Below are positions 1 through 7,647 of a DNA stretch of 64,000 nt, one piece after another; the first letter of the stretch is position 1, and every line of letters starts with the position of its first letter. The stretch is from Candidatus Avelusimicrobium intestinipullorum. Its GTDB lineage: Bacteria > Elusimicrobiota > Elusimicrobia > Elusimicrobiales > Elusimicrobiaceae. Position numbers and translations under genes: made by a program. A model generated the notes under the pieces. It did not search any database. It worked only from the letters and a program-made list of their open reading frames with translations, and was not told where the DNA came from. Location of the stretch: positions 1-64,000 of the forward strand of contig CALUXC010000007.1 of the NCBI GenBank assembly GCA_944324635.1, written 5' to 3'.

Positions 1-76
1 AGAAGGCTTGCGCTTCGCTATCCGCGAAGGCGGTCATACGGTAGGCGCCGGCGTTGTAACCAAAATTATTGAGTAG
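1..76 (+). CDS. tuf: Elongation factor Tu, C-terminal end (partial)
   Basis: Only the last 24 codons are inside the window; the gene starts upstream. They end in GGHTVGAGVVTKIIE followed by TAG, the typical end of domain 3 of EF-Tu, the GTPase that delivers aminoacyl-tRNA to the ribosome. The position upstream of rpsJ agrees with the usual str-S10 gene order, although here four other genes lie in between. A strong terminator follows 26 bases after the stop. Confidence 0.93.
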   Translation, partial: EGLRFAIREGGHTVGAGVVTKIIE

Positions 77-102
77 TTTTTGCTGCTAACAGCAATACAA
101 AA

Positions 103-127
103 GGGACCGGTTCGCCGGTCCCTTTTT
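103..127 (+). terminator. Rho-independent terminator after tuf
   Basis: A perfect 8-bp stem GGGACCGG / CCGGTCCC closes a TTCG tetraloop and is followed directly by five T. It should end the tuf transcript and so uncouple it from the genes downstream. Confidence 0.9.
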
Positions 128-133
128 GTTTTG

Positions 134-139
134 TATAAT
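134..139 (+). promoter_or_regulatory. -10 box before the lipoprotein genes
   Basis: A perfect TATAAT preceded by TTTTG lies 6 bases upstream of the first lipoprotein ATG. No good -35 is seen 17 bases upstream, because that position is inside the tuf terminator. If it is active the message would have almost no leader. Confidence 0.4.
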
Positions 140-145
140 ATAAGT

Positions 146-475
146 ATGTATAGATGGATAGTGTTAATCAGCCCGTTGTTTTTGTTGGCGTGCTCGTCGC
201 ATAAAAGACACATGAATGAGGTGTTTGCTCATTATGTGGAAAAAGTGCATGTGGCCTGCAGCGTGGACGAAGATTGCGTGGCCGTATTAAAATCCTGCCA
301 ATACCCGCAGTGGGGGTATACTGCCATTAACCGCCGGGAATTGGGGGATTTTAATCGCGTCCGTGAAGCGGATTGGTATACGCGCTGTAAAGAGCAGCCG
401 GATACTTCCGCCGTTAAAACGGCTTGCCGCAACCACCGTTGCGTGCTTGCCAAGGAAGAGGAAACAGAATTATGA
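146..475 (+). CDS. Small cysteine-rich lipoprotein 1
   Basis: A 109-residue protein of unknown function. The start at 146 is chosen because it gives a clean lipoprotein signal: a basic residue, a hydrophobic run and the lipobox LLAC with Cys16. An in-frame upstream ATG at 80 would run through the terminator. The mature part has six further cysteines, including a C-x3-D-x-D-C motif shared with the two genes that follow, but it lacks their KKGCC segment, so it is the most divergent of the three. It overlaps the next gene by 4 bases (ATGA), indicating translational coupling. It is presumably anchored in a membrane and held by disulfides. Confidence 0.75.
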   Translation: MYRWIVLISPLFLLACSSHKRHMNEVFAHYVEKVHVACSVDEDCVAVLKSCQYPQWGYTAINRRELGDFNRVREADWYTRCKEQPDTSAVKTACRNHRCVLAKEEETEL

Positions 476-837
476 AAACTAACGTGTGTGTATTGCTGCT
501 GGCAGGGGTGTTGTTTGCCGGCTGTGCTTCCAATGCGCCGGTGAAAAATGCCGTAGTAAATCCGGAAGCCAAAACCTACGCCGAAGCGGTAGCTTCTGCG
601 GCCAAAACCTGCAAAGTAGATGCGGATTGCACCTCGGTCAAAAAAGGCTGCTGCTTGTGCAACGGATATGCCCCGGTGAATAAAGAAGCCGCGGCTGCGC
701 TGAAGCCGATGTGGGAAAAAGAATGCGCCATGGCGGCTTGCACCCTGCAAATGTGCTATGTGGAAATCAATACGTCCTGCCAGGACGGGGTGTGCGTCGG
801 TACTCCCAAACCGATGAAAGACTACATTGCTTATTAA
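472..837 (+). CDS. Small cysteine-rich lipoprotein 2
   Basis: A 121-residue lipoprotein with lipobox FAGC (Cys18). After an Ala-rich spacer it has the pattern C-x3-D-x-D-C, then VKKGCCxC-x-GY-x-PVN, then W-x-KEC-x-MAxC and MCYVxI, ending with C-x4-CVG and a KPM(K/D) tail. The third lipoprotein shares almost all of these positions, so the two are tandem duplicates. The even number of cysteines in the mature part suggests disulfides in the periplasm. No enzyme motif is visible. It starts inside the stop of gene 1 and is likely co-expressed. Confidence 0.8.
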   Translation: MKTNVCVLLLAGVLFAGCASNAPVKNAVVNPEAKTYAEAVASAAKTCKVDADCTSVKKGCCLCNGYAPVNKEAAAALKPMWEKECAMAACTLQMCYVEINTSCQDGVCVGTPKPMKDYIAY

Positions 838-856
838 TATCAAGGAGATGCAAACA

Positions 857-1213
857 ATGAAAAAAGCTTATTTTATGGTTTTTGCGGCGGCTTTATTGGC
901 GGCCTGTTCTTCCGCTCCTAAGAGTGTGGGCATCAATGCTATGCCGGTGAAGCTCAATGCGGCGATTTCCTCTGCGGATAAATCCTGCCAAGCCGATTCC
1001 GATTGTGTAGCCGTCAAAAAAGGCTGCTGCGAATGTGCCGGTTACGAAGCGGTAAACGCCAAAGCGGCCGAAAAAGTGCAGAAAGTGTGGAACAAGGAAT
1101 GCCAGATGGCTCCTTGCACGCGCGAAATGTGCTATGTTCAGATTACCCCCAAATGCGAAAACAACGTTTGCGTGGGTGAACTGAAACCGATGGACAGCTA
1201 TTTCGGCAAATAA
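857..1213 (+). CDS. Small cysteine-rich lipoprotein 3
   Basis: A 118-residue paralogue of the preceding gene with lipobox LAAC (Cys17). The start at 857 follows AAGGAG at 842-847 and gives a normal signal sequence; an in-frame ATG at 827 would overlap the previous gene and spoil it. It keeps the C-x3-D-x-D-C, VKKGCCxC, KEC-x-M and MCYVQI blocks and the CVGELKPMD tail. The function is unknown. The conserved acidic-cysteine pattern could be a small disulfide-rich or metal-binding fold, but that is a guess. Confidence 0.82.
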   Translation: MKKAYFMVFAAALLAACSSAPKSVGINAMPVKLNAAISSADKSCQADSDCVAVKKGCCECAGYEAVNAKAAEKVQKVWNKECQMAPCTREMCYVQITPKCENNVCVGELKPMDSYFGK

Positions 1214-1252
1214 ACTGCCGCGTTGTATCAATTTAGATCAGAGAGGCTTTCT

Positions 1253-2059
1253 ATGAAAAAGATATTTCTGTTAGGGATATTTCTTTTTTGTGGGGGCCTC
1301 TCTGTTGCGTATGAATTTGCTCCGTCTGCTCCCCGGCAGGTTCGCCCGTTAACGCAGGAAGAACGGCAAACCGATGATAACGGCGACCCCATGGCCTTGC
1401 TAACGGTACAAAGCGAAATAAACGGGCTGATATTTGACGGGGCGGCTCTTCCGGCCGAAAAAACGGGGCAAGAGTACCGGGTGTATGTGGCCCAGGGGAC
1501 GGACAGACTCTTTTTGCGGGCGCCTGGTGTAAAAGCGCTTACCTGGCAGGTGGGGGCGTTAAACCCGGCGTTTGTCTATCGTGCAACAATTGGGCAAAAA
1601 GGCCATGCCTCACAATCTAAAACCCAGCCGAAGGCCTTGCTGGCGGAGAACTTCCGCTACGAACTATTTGATCAAGAATGGGTGGTTCTGAACAAACAGA
1701 ATCCCAACAAATATGCTTTGTTGAAAATTAATACCGATTTGCCTTTTTCCGTGTTGCAGCAAGGGTTTCTGCGCGCGGGGCAATATGTTGGCCCGGTGGA
1801 ATCTGCCTGGTATAAGGAAAACTATAAAGATTGGGATGGGCGGGTTACTCCGCCTTACATCCTGCTTGTAAAGCCGGGCACCAAGCTGGCAGAAGTGCTG
1901 GAATGGCCCAAAATAGAGGGCGTAGTAAAGGGTGAAACAACCCTGGATGAAAACAAAGGGGTCTATTGGATTGAGCTTTCTGGCGCGGGGGAAGAAAAAG
2001 CCGCGCCCCAGGTGACCCAGCAAGTAAAAGCACAACTGCATCGAAACCTGAAACCGTAA
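1253..2059 (+). CDS. Secreted protein with PEGA-like N-terminal domain
   Basis: A 268-residue protein of unknown function. The start at 1253 follows GAGAGG and gives a signal peptide ending near residue 20 (LSVAYEF). Residues about 40-110 contain DDNGDPMALLTV, then YRVYVAQGTDRLFL, and resemble the small beta domain (D-NGEPCALIKV ... YWVYL-PGT) at the N-terminus of many exported Bacteroidetes-type surface proteins. The C-terminal half (FRYELFDQEWVVL onward) is not recognised. It is the last gene of the cassette between tuf and rpsJ and has its own terminator. The domain resemblance is from memory of the family and was not searched. Confidence 0.6.
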   Translation: MKKIFLLGIFLFCGGLSVAYEFAPSAPRQVRPLTQEERQTDDNGDPMALLTVQSEINGLIFDGAALPAEKTGQEYRVYVAQGTDRLFLRAPGVKALTWQVGALNPAFVYRATIGQKGHASQSKTQPKALLAENFRYELFDQEWVVLNKQNPNKYALLKINTDLPFSVLQQGFLRAGQYVGPVESAWYKENYKDWDGRVTPPYILLVKPGTKLAEVLEWPKIEGVVKGETTLDENKGVYWIELSGAGEEKAAPQVTQQVKAQLHRNLKP

Positions 2060-2071
2060 CCCGTTTTAATG

Positions 2072-2097
2072 ACCGCCTCTTTTGGGGCGGTTTTTTT
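2072..2097 (+). terminator. Terminator after the tuf-rpsJ cassette
   Basis: The stem ACCGCC / GGCGGT with loop TCTTTTGG is followed by a run of T. It ends the lipoprotein cassette before the ribosomal promoter. Confidence 0.85.
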
Positions 2098-2218
2098 ATC
2101 GTCTTTACAATACAGTGCGGATATTATACAATATATACAAGCGAATTTTAGGCGACTGTGCAACGAACGCGGCAAGGTGAAATCCGCTAGTAAATGTATA
2201 GCGCAAAAGCCTGCTAAT

Positions 2219-2228
2219 TTGGTATAAT
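2219..2228 (+). promoter_or_regulatory. Extended -10 promoter of the S10 operon
   Basis: TTGGTATAAT contains TGG directly before a perfect TATAAT (2223-2228), an extended -10 arrangement. No clear -35 is present. Transcription would start near 2235, giving a leader of about 115 bases. The 98 bases upstream (2098-2218) hold only AT-rich sequence with another possible -10 (ATTATACAAT near 2122) and no gene. Confidence 0.6.
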
Positions 2229-2251
2229 AAAATGTACTGAATTAGACGTGA

Positions 2252-2323
2252 GGCAGCAAAATTCCACACCGGCTCGTCGGAGAAGGCGACCCGGAGGTGG
2301 ATTTTCTGCCGAATAATTTTTTT
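2252..2323 (+). promoter_or_regulatory. Hairpin leader upstream of rpsJ
   Basis: A long imperfect hairpin. Arm 2252-2272 pairs with 2291-2310 through GGCAG/CTGCC, AAAAT/ATTTT, CCAC/GTGG and CCGG/CCGG, and inside it GTCG (2276-2279) pairs with CGAC (2287-2290). A run of seven T starts six bases after the stem. The position in the 5' leader of the S10 operon suggests autogenous control by a ribosomal protein or attenuation. It does not look like the enterobacterial S10 leader, so the ligand is unknown. Confidence 0.55.
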
Positions 2324-2348
2324 GTAAAAACATTTAAGGAAACAGAAA

Positions 2349-2693
2349 ATGGCTGAAAAAACAGAAAAAAAAGCTCACGTGCTGAGCCAAGAAAGAATCC
2401 GCATTAAATTGCGTTCTTACGACCATCGCATGTTGGACGCCTCGGTTTCCCGCATCGTGGAAACCGCGCAGAAAACCGGCGCCATCGTGGCGGGTCCTGT
2501 TCTTCTCCCGGTTCGGATTAAGAAGTACACCGTGCTTCGCTCTCCCCATACGGATAAAAAGAGCAGAGAACAGTTTGAAATGCGCATTCACAAAAGACTC
2601 ATTGATCTGAAAAGTCCCACCTCTAAGACCGTCGATGAATTGATGAAACTCGATTTGCCGGCCGGCGTAGATGTGGCAATCAAAAGCAACTAA
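2349..2693 (+). CDS. rpsJ: 30S ribosomal protein S10
   Basis: A 114-residue head protein of the small subunit, also the NusE antitermination factor. The motifs [20 protein letters not shown] and [17 protein letters not shown] are those of S10, and the length is slightly above the usual 100-105 because of an N-terminal Lys/Glu-rich stretch of about 12 residues. AAGGA lies 9 bases upstream of the ATG. First gene of a continuous ribosomal transcript. Confidence 0.98.
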   Translation: MAEKTEKKAHVLSQERIRIKLRSYDHRMLDASVSRIVETAQKTGAIVAGPVLLPVRIKKYTVLRSPHTDKKSREQFEMRIHKRLIDLKSPTSKTVDELMKLDLPAGVDVAIKSN

Positions 2694-2711
2694 TAGGAAA
2701 CCTGACAGAAT

Positions 2712-3503
2712 ATGACTGAAGAAATCAAAAACGCTGCTGGTGCCCAAGAGGCAACCCCCGTTGCTGAAGCGGCCAAAGCAGAAACTGTCAAAGAAGCTCC
2801 GGCTACGTTTCGTTTCGTAATCGGCGAAAAAGTGGGCATGACCCAGCTCTTTGATGAAAAAGGCAACCTGCATGGCGTATCCGTGGTGAAAGCGGGTCCG
2901 TGCAAAGTTGTACGTGTCAGAACCCAGGAAAAAGACGGCTACAACGCCGTTTGTGTGGGTTTTGGCGAAGTGAAAGAAAGCAAACTGAACAAACCTGAAC
3001 TCGGTTATTTCAAAAAAGCTAACGTGGCGCCGGTCAAACACATGAAGGAATGCCGTGTTGCCGACGTGAACGGCTTTGAAATCGGTCAAGTCATTTCACT
3101 CGATAAAATTTTCAAACCCGGCGACTATGTGGACGTGCAGGGTAAAATTAAAGGTCACGGTTTTGCCGGTGCGATGAAACGCCACGGCTTTGCCGGCCAG
3201 CCCGATTCTCACGGCGCTTCTGACAGAACGCGCGCTCCGGGGTCTTTGGGTTCCCGCCGCTCTTTGGGTAAAGTGCTTTCCGGTCAGCGCATGGCTGGTC
3301 ACTACGGCACCACCACCCACACCGTAGCCAAAATTGAAGTCGTCAAAGTGGACAACGAAAACGGCCTCCTGTTCCTGAAAGGTTCCGTACCCGGAGCCAG
3401 AGGTTCCATCGTTTCCGTCTTGGAAACTTCCAAATACAAAAAACACTATGTGGCGCCCCAGCAGCATAAAGTGTCTGCTTCCAAAGCCGCCAACAAGAAG
3501 TAA
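2712..3503 (+). CDS. rplC: 50S ribosomal protein L3
   Basis: A 263-residue protein, about 50 longer than most L3. The L3 fold starts near residue 33 (FRFVIGEKVGMTQLFDEKG) and contains GHGFAGAMKRHGF and the loop SHGASDRTRAPGS that reaches toward the peptidyl transferase centre. The extra length is an Ala/Glu-rich N-terminal tail (residues 1-32) and a Lys-rich C-terminal tail. Both are low-complexity and probably disordered. It lies 18 bases after rpsJ and 12 before rplD. Confidence 0.98.
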   Translation: MTEEIKNAAGAQEATPVAEAAKAETVKEAPATFRFVIGEKVGMTQLFDEKGNLHGVSVVKAGPCKVVRVRTQEKDGYNAVCVGFGEVKESKLNKPELGYFKKANVAPVKHMKECRVADVNGFEIGQVISLDKIFKPGDYVDVQGKIKGHGFAGAMKRHGFAGQPDSHGASDRTRAPGSLGSRRSLGKVLSGQRMAGHYGTTTHTVAKIEVVKVDNENGLLFLKGSVPGARGSIVSVLETSKYKKHYVAPQQHKVSASKAANKK

Positions 3504-3515
3504 GGACTTTGACCC

Positions 3516-4148
3516 ATGGAAACTAAAGTTTTAGATATCAAAGGAAAAGAAAAAGGGACCTGCGCTCTGCCGGATAGCTTGTTTGCCGTCAAAGCCAACC
3601 CCACCTTCCTGCACGAAGTCATCACCGCCTTTTTGGCCAACCAAAGAAGCGGCACCGCTGACACCAAAACCCGCAGCGAAGTTTCCGGTACCGGTAAGAA
3701 ACCGTGGAAACAGAAAGGCACCGGCCGCGCCCGCCAGGGCAGCTTGCGCGCCGTTCAGTTCCGCCACGGCGGTATCGCTTTCGGGCCGACCCCGCATTCC
3801 TATCGCCAGGATTTGCCGGCCGCCAAAAGAAGAACCGCGCTTGCGATGGCTCTTTCCACCAAGCTCGCCGAAGGCAACTTGGTTGTGTTGGACTCTTTGA
3901 CCTTCAAAGAACCCAAAACCAAAGCTTTCGCCGAAGTGTTGGAAACCTTGTCCGCCGGCCGCAAACCGCTCGTGCTCGACAACTTTGCCGACGCGAACGC
4001 CGCTTTGGCCTGCCGCAACGTGGAAGGGTTGACCCATATCCCGACGCAGGACATCAACGCCTACGTGGTGCTCAACAGCACGAAAGTCATCTTGACGCAA
4101 GCCGCTGTTGAAAAACTGTGCGAAACCTTCGCCAAGGAGGGCAAATAA
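3516..4148 (+). CDS. rplD: 50S ribosomal protein L4
   Basis: A 210-residue L4 lining the exit tunnel. The signature GTGKKPWKQKGTGRARQGS is followed by FRHGGIAFGPTPHSY, which forms the tunnel loop. In enterobacteria L4 is the autoregulator of the S10 operon; whether it acts so here is not known. The codons for GGIAFGPTP are nearly repeated in the rpsN-rpsH spacer (see that entry). The stop overlaps the ATG of rplW by one base. Confidence 0.98.
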   Translation: METKVLDIKGKEKGTCALPDSLFAVKANPTFLHEVITAFLANQRSGTADTKTRSEVSGTGKKPWKQKGTGRARQGSLRAVQFRHGGIAFGPTPHSYRQDLPAAKRRTALAMALSTKLAEGNLVVLDSLTFKEPKTKAFAEVLETLSAGRKPLVLDNFADANAALACRNVEGLTHIPTQDINAYVVLNSTKVILTQAAVEKLCETFAKEGK

Positions 4149-4444
4149 TGTCCCGCACGTACGAAATTTTGAAAAAGCCCCTGTTGACCGAAAAAAGCTT
4201 GATTGAAAGAGACAATCACAACCGCTATGGTTTCATCGTAGCGAAAGACGCTTCCAAGGGCGAAATTAAAACCGCGGTGGAAAAAATCTTTAACGTAACC
4301 GTTACCAAGATTAACACCATTTCCGCCACGGGCAAGACCCATCGCATGGGTCGCTTCGAGGGGAAAAGACCCGATTACAAAAAGGCCTTTGTAACCTTGA
4401 AAGAAGGCGATAAAATTGAAGTGGTGGAAGCCGCTTCAAAGTAG
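4148..4444 (+). CDS. rplW: 50S ribosomal protein L23
   Basis: A 98-residue protein at the exit of the peptide tunnel, the docking site of trigger factor and SRP. It starts MSRTYEILKKPLLTEKS, the usual beginning of L23, and contains KTAVEKIFNVTVTKINT. The start at 4148 is preferred over an in-frame upstream ATG at 4118 because AAGGAGGG precedes it and the family begins here. Confidence 0.97.
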   Translation: MSRTYEILKKPLLTEKSLIERDNHNRYGFIVAKDASKGEIKTAVEKIFNVTVTKINTISATGKTHRMGRFEGKRPDYKKAFVTLKEGDKIEVVEAASK

Positions 4445-4466
4445 CTGAAAGGAGAAACTACTAACT

Positions 4467-5306
4467 ATGCCTATCAAGTCATTTAGACCTTACACCCCTT
4501 CCCGCAGAACGATCACGGTTTCGGATTATTCCGATATCACCAAGACCACTCCGGAGAAGAGCTTAACCAAAGGTCTGCGCAAAACCGGCGGCAGAAACAA
4601 CACCGGTATGATCATGGTTCGCCACATTGGCGGCGGCCACAGACGTGCTTACAGACAAATCGATTTTAAGAGAGAAAAATACGGCATTCCGGCCAAAGTC
4701 GTTTCTATTGAATACGACCCGAACCGCAGCGCCCGCATTTGCCTCTTAAATTACGCTGACGGCGAAAAGAGATACATTCTTCACCCGCTGGGCGTGAAAG
4801 TGGGCGACGTATTGATGTCCGGCCCGGCTGCAGATATTAAAGTGGGTAACTGCCTTGCTTTGAAAAATATCCCTGAAGGTACTTTTATCCACGCGATTGA
4901 GTTGAAAGTCGGCAAAGGTGCGCAGTTGGCGCGCAGCGCCGGCAGCCAAGCTCAGCTTATGGCCAAAGAAGCGGACTACGCCCATATCAAAATGCCGTCC
5001 GGCGAAATTCGCCTGGTTCCCAGCGCTTGCTGCGCCACGATCGGGCAGGTTGGCAACATTGATCACGGCAACATTGTGATCGGTAATGCCGGCCGGAACA
5101 GACATCGCGGCGAAAGACCTACCGTCCGCGGTAGCGCCATGAACGCGGTAGACCACCCGATGGGCGGTGGCCGTGGTCACGGTAAAGGCGGCAACATTCC
5201 GCGCTCTCCCTGGAACCAGCAGACCCGCGGTCTGAAGACGCGCTCCACCAAGAAAGCGTTTGGCTGGATGATTGTCAGCGACAGAAGAAAAAACAAGGTT
5301 AAGTAA
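4467..5306 (+). CDS. rplB: 50S ribosomal protein L2
   Basis: A full-length 279-residue L2, needed for subunit joining and peptidyl transfer. It has KPTSPSRR-like N-terminal basic sequence, [19 protein letters not shown] and the conserved [16 protein letters not shown] segment with the functionally important histidine. The ribosome-binding site AAAGGAG sits in the loop of a small AGTAG/CTACT hairpin just before the start. Confidence 0.98.
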   Translation: MPIKSFRPYTPSRRTITVSDYSDITKTTPEKSLTKGLRKTGGRNNTGMIMVRHIGGGHRRAYRQIDFKREKYGIPAKVVSIEYDPNRSARICLLNYADGEKRYILHPLGVKVGDVLMSGPAADIKVGNCLALKNIPEGTFIHAIELKVGKGAQLARSAGSQAQLMAKEADYAHIKMPSGEIRLVPSACCATIGQVGNIDHGNIVIGNAGRNRHRGERPTVRGSAMNAVDHPMGGGRGHGKGGNIPRSPWNQQTRGLKTRSTKKAFGWMIVSDRRKNKVK

Positions 5307-5308
5307 TT

Positions 5309-5593
5309 ATGGGAAGATCAACTAAAAAAGGTCCGTTTGTGGATTTAAACCTGTTGGAAAAAGTTCAAGCGATGAACGCTTCCAACGAAAAGAAACCTAT
5401 CAAGACGTGGGCAAGAGCCTGCACCATCGTACCGGAATTTGTGGGACACACTTTTCTGGTGCACAACGGCAGAAAATTTCTTCCCATTTACGTTTCCGAA
5501 AGAATGGTAGGATACAAGCTCGGTGAATTTTCTTTCACCCGTTTGTTCAAAGGTCACGGTGGCATGACGAAAGATTCCACCGCCCTGAAATAA
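5309..5593 (+). CDS. rpsS: 30S ribosomal protein S19
   Basis: A 94-residue S19 of the 30S head. It begins [12 protein letters not shown] and contains [25 protein letters not shown] and [11 protein letters not shown], all typical. It is only two bases from rplB, so translational coupling is likely. Confidence 0.98.
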   Translation: MGRSTKKGPFVDLNLLEKVQAMNASNEKKPIKTWARACTIVPEFVGHTFLVHNGRKFLPIYVSERMVGYKLGEFSFTRLFKGHGGMTKDSTALK

Positions 5594-5609
5594 GAGTTGA
5601 GGATTTGAT

Positions 5610-5969
5610 ATGGAAGCTTGTGCAAAAGCTAAATTTCAACGGTTTGGTAGCCGCAAGGTGAACTTGGTGTTGGATCAAATCCGCGGTAAAAACGTCAAGG
5701 CGGCGGAGGAAGTACTTCCTTTCGTGGCCAAACGCACCTCGGATTTGGTGGCCAAAACTTTACACAGCGCTGCCGCCAACCTGGAAGTCAAAGCCGGTAA
5801 AAAGCTGGACTTCAGCAAAGTCTTCATTAAAGAAGCGTTTGCGAATCTCGGCCCCAGCGGCCACTTGAAAAGAGTACAGCCCGGTCCGCAAGGCCGCGCT
5901 ATGCCCTACAAAAAGAGCATGTGTCATTTGACTGTTATCGTCACCGACGAAAAAAAGGGAGGTCGCTAA
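5610..5969 (+). CDS. rplV: 50S ribosomal protein L22
   Basis: A 119-residue L22. The C-terminal beta hairpin that lines the exit tunnel is recognisable as [20 protein letters not shown], and the end [11 protein letters not shown] is standard. It lies 16 bases after rpsS, with GAGGA before the start. Confidence 0.98.
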   Translation: MEACAKAKFQRFGSRKVNLVLDQIRGKNVKAAEEVLPFVAKRTSDLVAKTLHSAAANLEVKAGKKLDFSKVFIKEAFANLGPSGHLKRVQPGPQGRAMPYKKSMCHLTVIVTDEKKGGR

Positions 5970-5972
5970 TTT

Positions 5973-6707
5973 ATGGGACACAAGATTCATCCCCGGTCAA
6001 TTAGATTGGGTTATATTCAGGATTGGCGTTCCAAATGGTTCGCGCCCAAGAATATGCCCGCGCTGATCATGGAAGATTTCCAGATCCGCAAAGTAATTGA
6101 CGACAAATTCAAAATGGCGGCCGTCAGCTACGTCGGCATTGAAAGAGCCGGTGCGTTCCTTCGCATCAACATTCACACTGCCCGCCCGGGCGTGGTGATC
6201 GGCAAAAAAGGCGCCGACATTGAAGCGTTGAGAAAAGAAATTGAAGCCATGACCGGCAGCAAAACGTTTGTCAACGTGATTGAAATCAAAAATCCGGAAA
6301 CGGATGCCCAGCTGGTTGCGCAGAACATCGCCATGCAGCTTGAAAAACGCGCTCACTACGGCGCCGCTATCAAGAAAGCGATTGAAAAAGCGATGTCCGG
6401 CAAAGCGCTCGGTATCAAAATCATGGTATCCGGCAGACTCGGCGGCGCGGAAATCGCCCGCACGGAATGGAAACGCGAAGGCCGCGTTCCGCTGCATACC
6501 TTGTGCGCCGATATTGACTACGGCTTTACCGAAGCCAATACCATCAGCGGTAAAATCGGCATTAAAGTCTGGATTTTCAAGAGAACCCATTTCGCCAAAT
6601 CTCCGAAAGAGATTATGAACGAACTCAAGAAACATCGCGACATGGAAAACGCTTCCGCCCAAGGCGTAACGGAAACCGTTGCGGCCGCGGCCGAAGAAAC
6701 CAAATAG
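5973..6707 (+). CDS. rpsC: 30S ribosomal protein S3
   Basis: A 244-residue S3 at the mRNA entry site. It starts MGHKIHPRSIRLGYIQDW. A KH-type RNA-binding loop is seen as RPGVVIGKKGADIEALR, and the C-terminal domain carries MVSGRLGGAEIARTEW. The last 25 or so residues are Ala/Glu-rich. It starts three bases after rplV. Confidence 0.98.
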   Translation: MGHKIHPRSIRLGYIQDWRSKWFAPKNMPALIMEDFQIRKVIDDKFKMAAVSYVGIERAGAFLRINIHTARPGVVIGKKGADIEALRKEIEAMTGSKTFVNVIEIKNPETDAQLVAQNIAMQLEKRAHYGAAIKKAIEKAMSGKALGIKIMVSGRLGGAEIARTEWKREGRVPLHTLCADIDYGFTEANTISGKIGIKVWIFKRTHFAKSPKEIMNELKKHRDMENASAQGVTETVAAAAEETK

Positions 6708-6720
6708 AGGACTTTGACTT

Positions 6721-7131
6721 ATGTTAATGCCTAAAAGAGTTAAATATCGCAAACCCTTCAGCGCGCCCCGCATTAAAGGCAATGCCAAGCGCGGCACGGA
6801 AGTGGTGTTCGGCGAATTTGGGTTGAAAGCGTTGGAACCCAAATGGATTACCGCCCGGCAGATTGAAGCTGCCCGTATTACCTTGTCTCGTTTCATCAAG
6901 AAAAAAGGTAAACTTTGGATCCGCATTTTCCCGGACAAAGCTATCACGAAACACCCCGCCGAAACCCGTATGGGTAAAGGTAAAGGCGCGCCCGAATACT
7001 GGGCTGCGGTCGTGAAGCCCGGCAGAATTTTGTTTGAACTGGAAGGCGCTTCTGTAGAAGACACCAAAAAAGCTATGCGTTTGGCTTCCGACAAACTGCC
7101 GATTAAAACGAAACTGGTAACCAGAAGGTAG
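6721..7131 (+). CDS. rplP: 50S ribosomal protein L16
   Basis: A 136-residue L16 that contacts tRNA at the A and P sites. It begins [11 protein letters not shown] and contains [22 protein letters not shown] and [15 protein letters not shown]. The sequence AGGACTTTGAC upstream is shared almost exactly with the rplD ribosome-binding region. Confidence 0.98.
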   Translation: MLMPKRVKYRKPFSAPRIKGNAKRGTEVVFGEFGLKALEPKWITARQIEAARITLSRFIKKKGKLWIRIFPDKAITKHPAETRMGKGKGAPEYWAAVVKPGRILFELEGASVEDTKKAMRLASDKLPIKTKLVTRR

Positions 7132-7134
7132 TTT

Positions 7135-7338
7135 ATGAAAACGAACGAAAAAGAAGCTTTGAAAAACAAAACGTTGGCCGAACTGAACGAAGCGCTCGGC
7201 AAAGCCCAGGAAAAGAAGTTCAACCTTCTTTTCAAACACAGCACCACCCCCATCGCCAACCCGATGGAAATTAGAGCTGTAAGACGCGAGATTGCTCTTT
7301 TGCAAACGCTGATCAATCAGAAGAAAGAGCAAAAATAG
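7135..7338 (+). CDS. rpmC: 50S ribosomal protein L29
   Basis: A 67-residue helical protein near the tunnel exit. The family pattern is seen in LAELNEALGKAQEKKFNLLF and IRAVRREIALLQTLINQ. It starts three bases after rplP with no separate strong ribosome-binding site, consistent with coupled translation. Confidence 0.95.
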   Translation: MKTNEKEALKNKTLAELNEALGKAQEKKFNLLFKHSTTPIANPMEIRAVRREIALLQTLINQKKEQK

Positions 7339-7349
7339 AGGTTTGAAAC

Positions 7350-7619
7350 ATGGAAAATCAAGAATCCCGTGCTAAAAGAAAGGTCCTCACCGGTGTGGTA
7401 GTTTCCGACAAGATGAACAAAACCCGCACCGTGACGGTGGAACGCCTGGTCCATGACGACCGCTACGGCAAGACGCTCAAAAGAGCGGCCAAATTCCACG
7501 CGCACGACGAGGCCAACGAAAGCAAAATCGGCGACAAAGTGGAAATTATGAGCACCCGCCCGGTTTCCAAAACGACGAAATGGCGCATTTCCAAAATTGT
7601 GGAAAAAGCCAGAGCTTAG
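7350..7619 (+). CDS. rpsQ: 30S ribosomal protein S17
   Basis: An 89-residue S17 with the OB-fold signature KVLTGVVVSDKMNKTRTVTVERL and the end RPVSKTTKWRISKIVEKA. It closes the S10-type block; 28 bases without a visible terminator lead to rplN, so the S10 and spc operons are probably one transcript. Confidence 0.98.
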   Translation: MENQESRAKRKVLTGVVVSDKMNKTRTVTVERLVHDDRYGKTLKRAAKFHAHDEANESKIGDKVEIMSTRPVSKTTKWRISKIVEKARA

Positions 7620-7647
7620 TTTTTAAGAACTACGGAGTTATTAAAGT

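Noticed and set aside
2098-2218. A small gene between the terminator and the rpsJ promoter
   Set aside because: No start with ribosome-binding site and no frame of meaningful length; AT-rich with a possible second -10 only.
5997-7316. A 439-residue open frame on the minus strand over rpsC-rpmC
   Set aside because: It is a shadow of well-conserved ribosomal genes on the plus strand, with no ribosome-binding site and Phe/Leu/Ser-rich meaningless composition.
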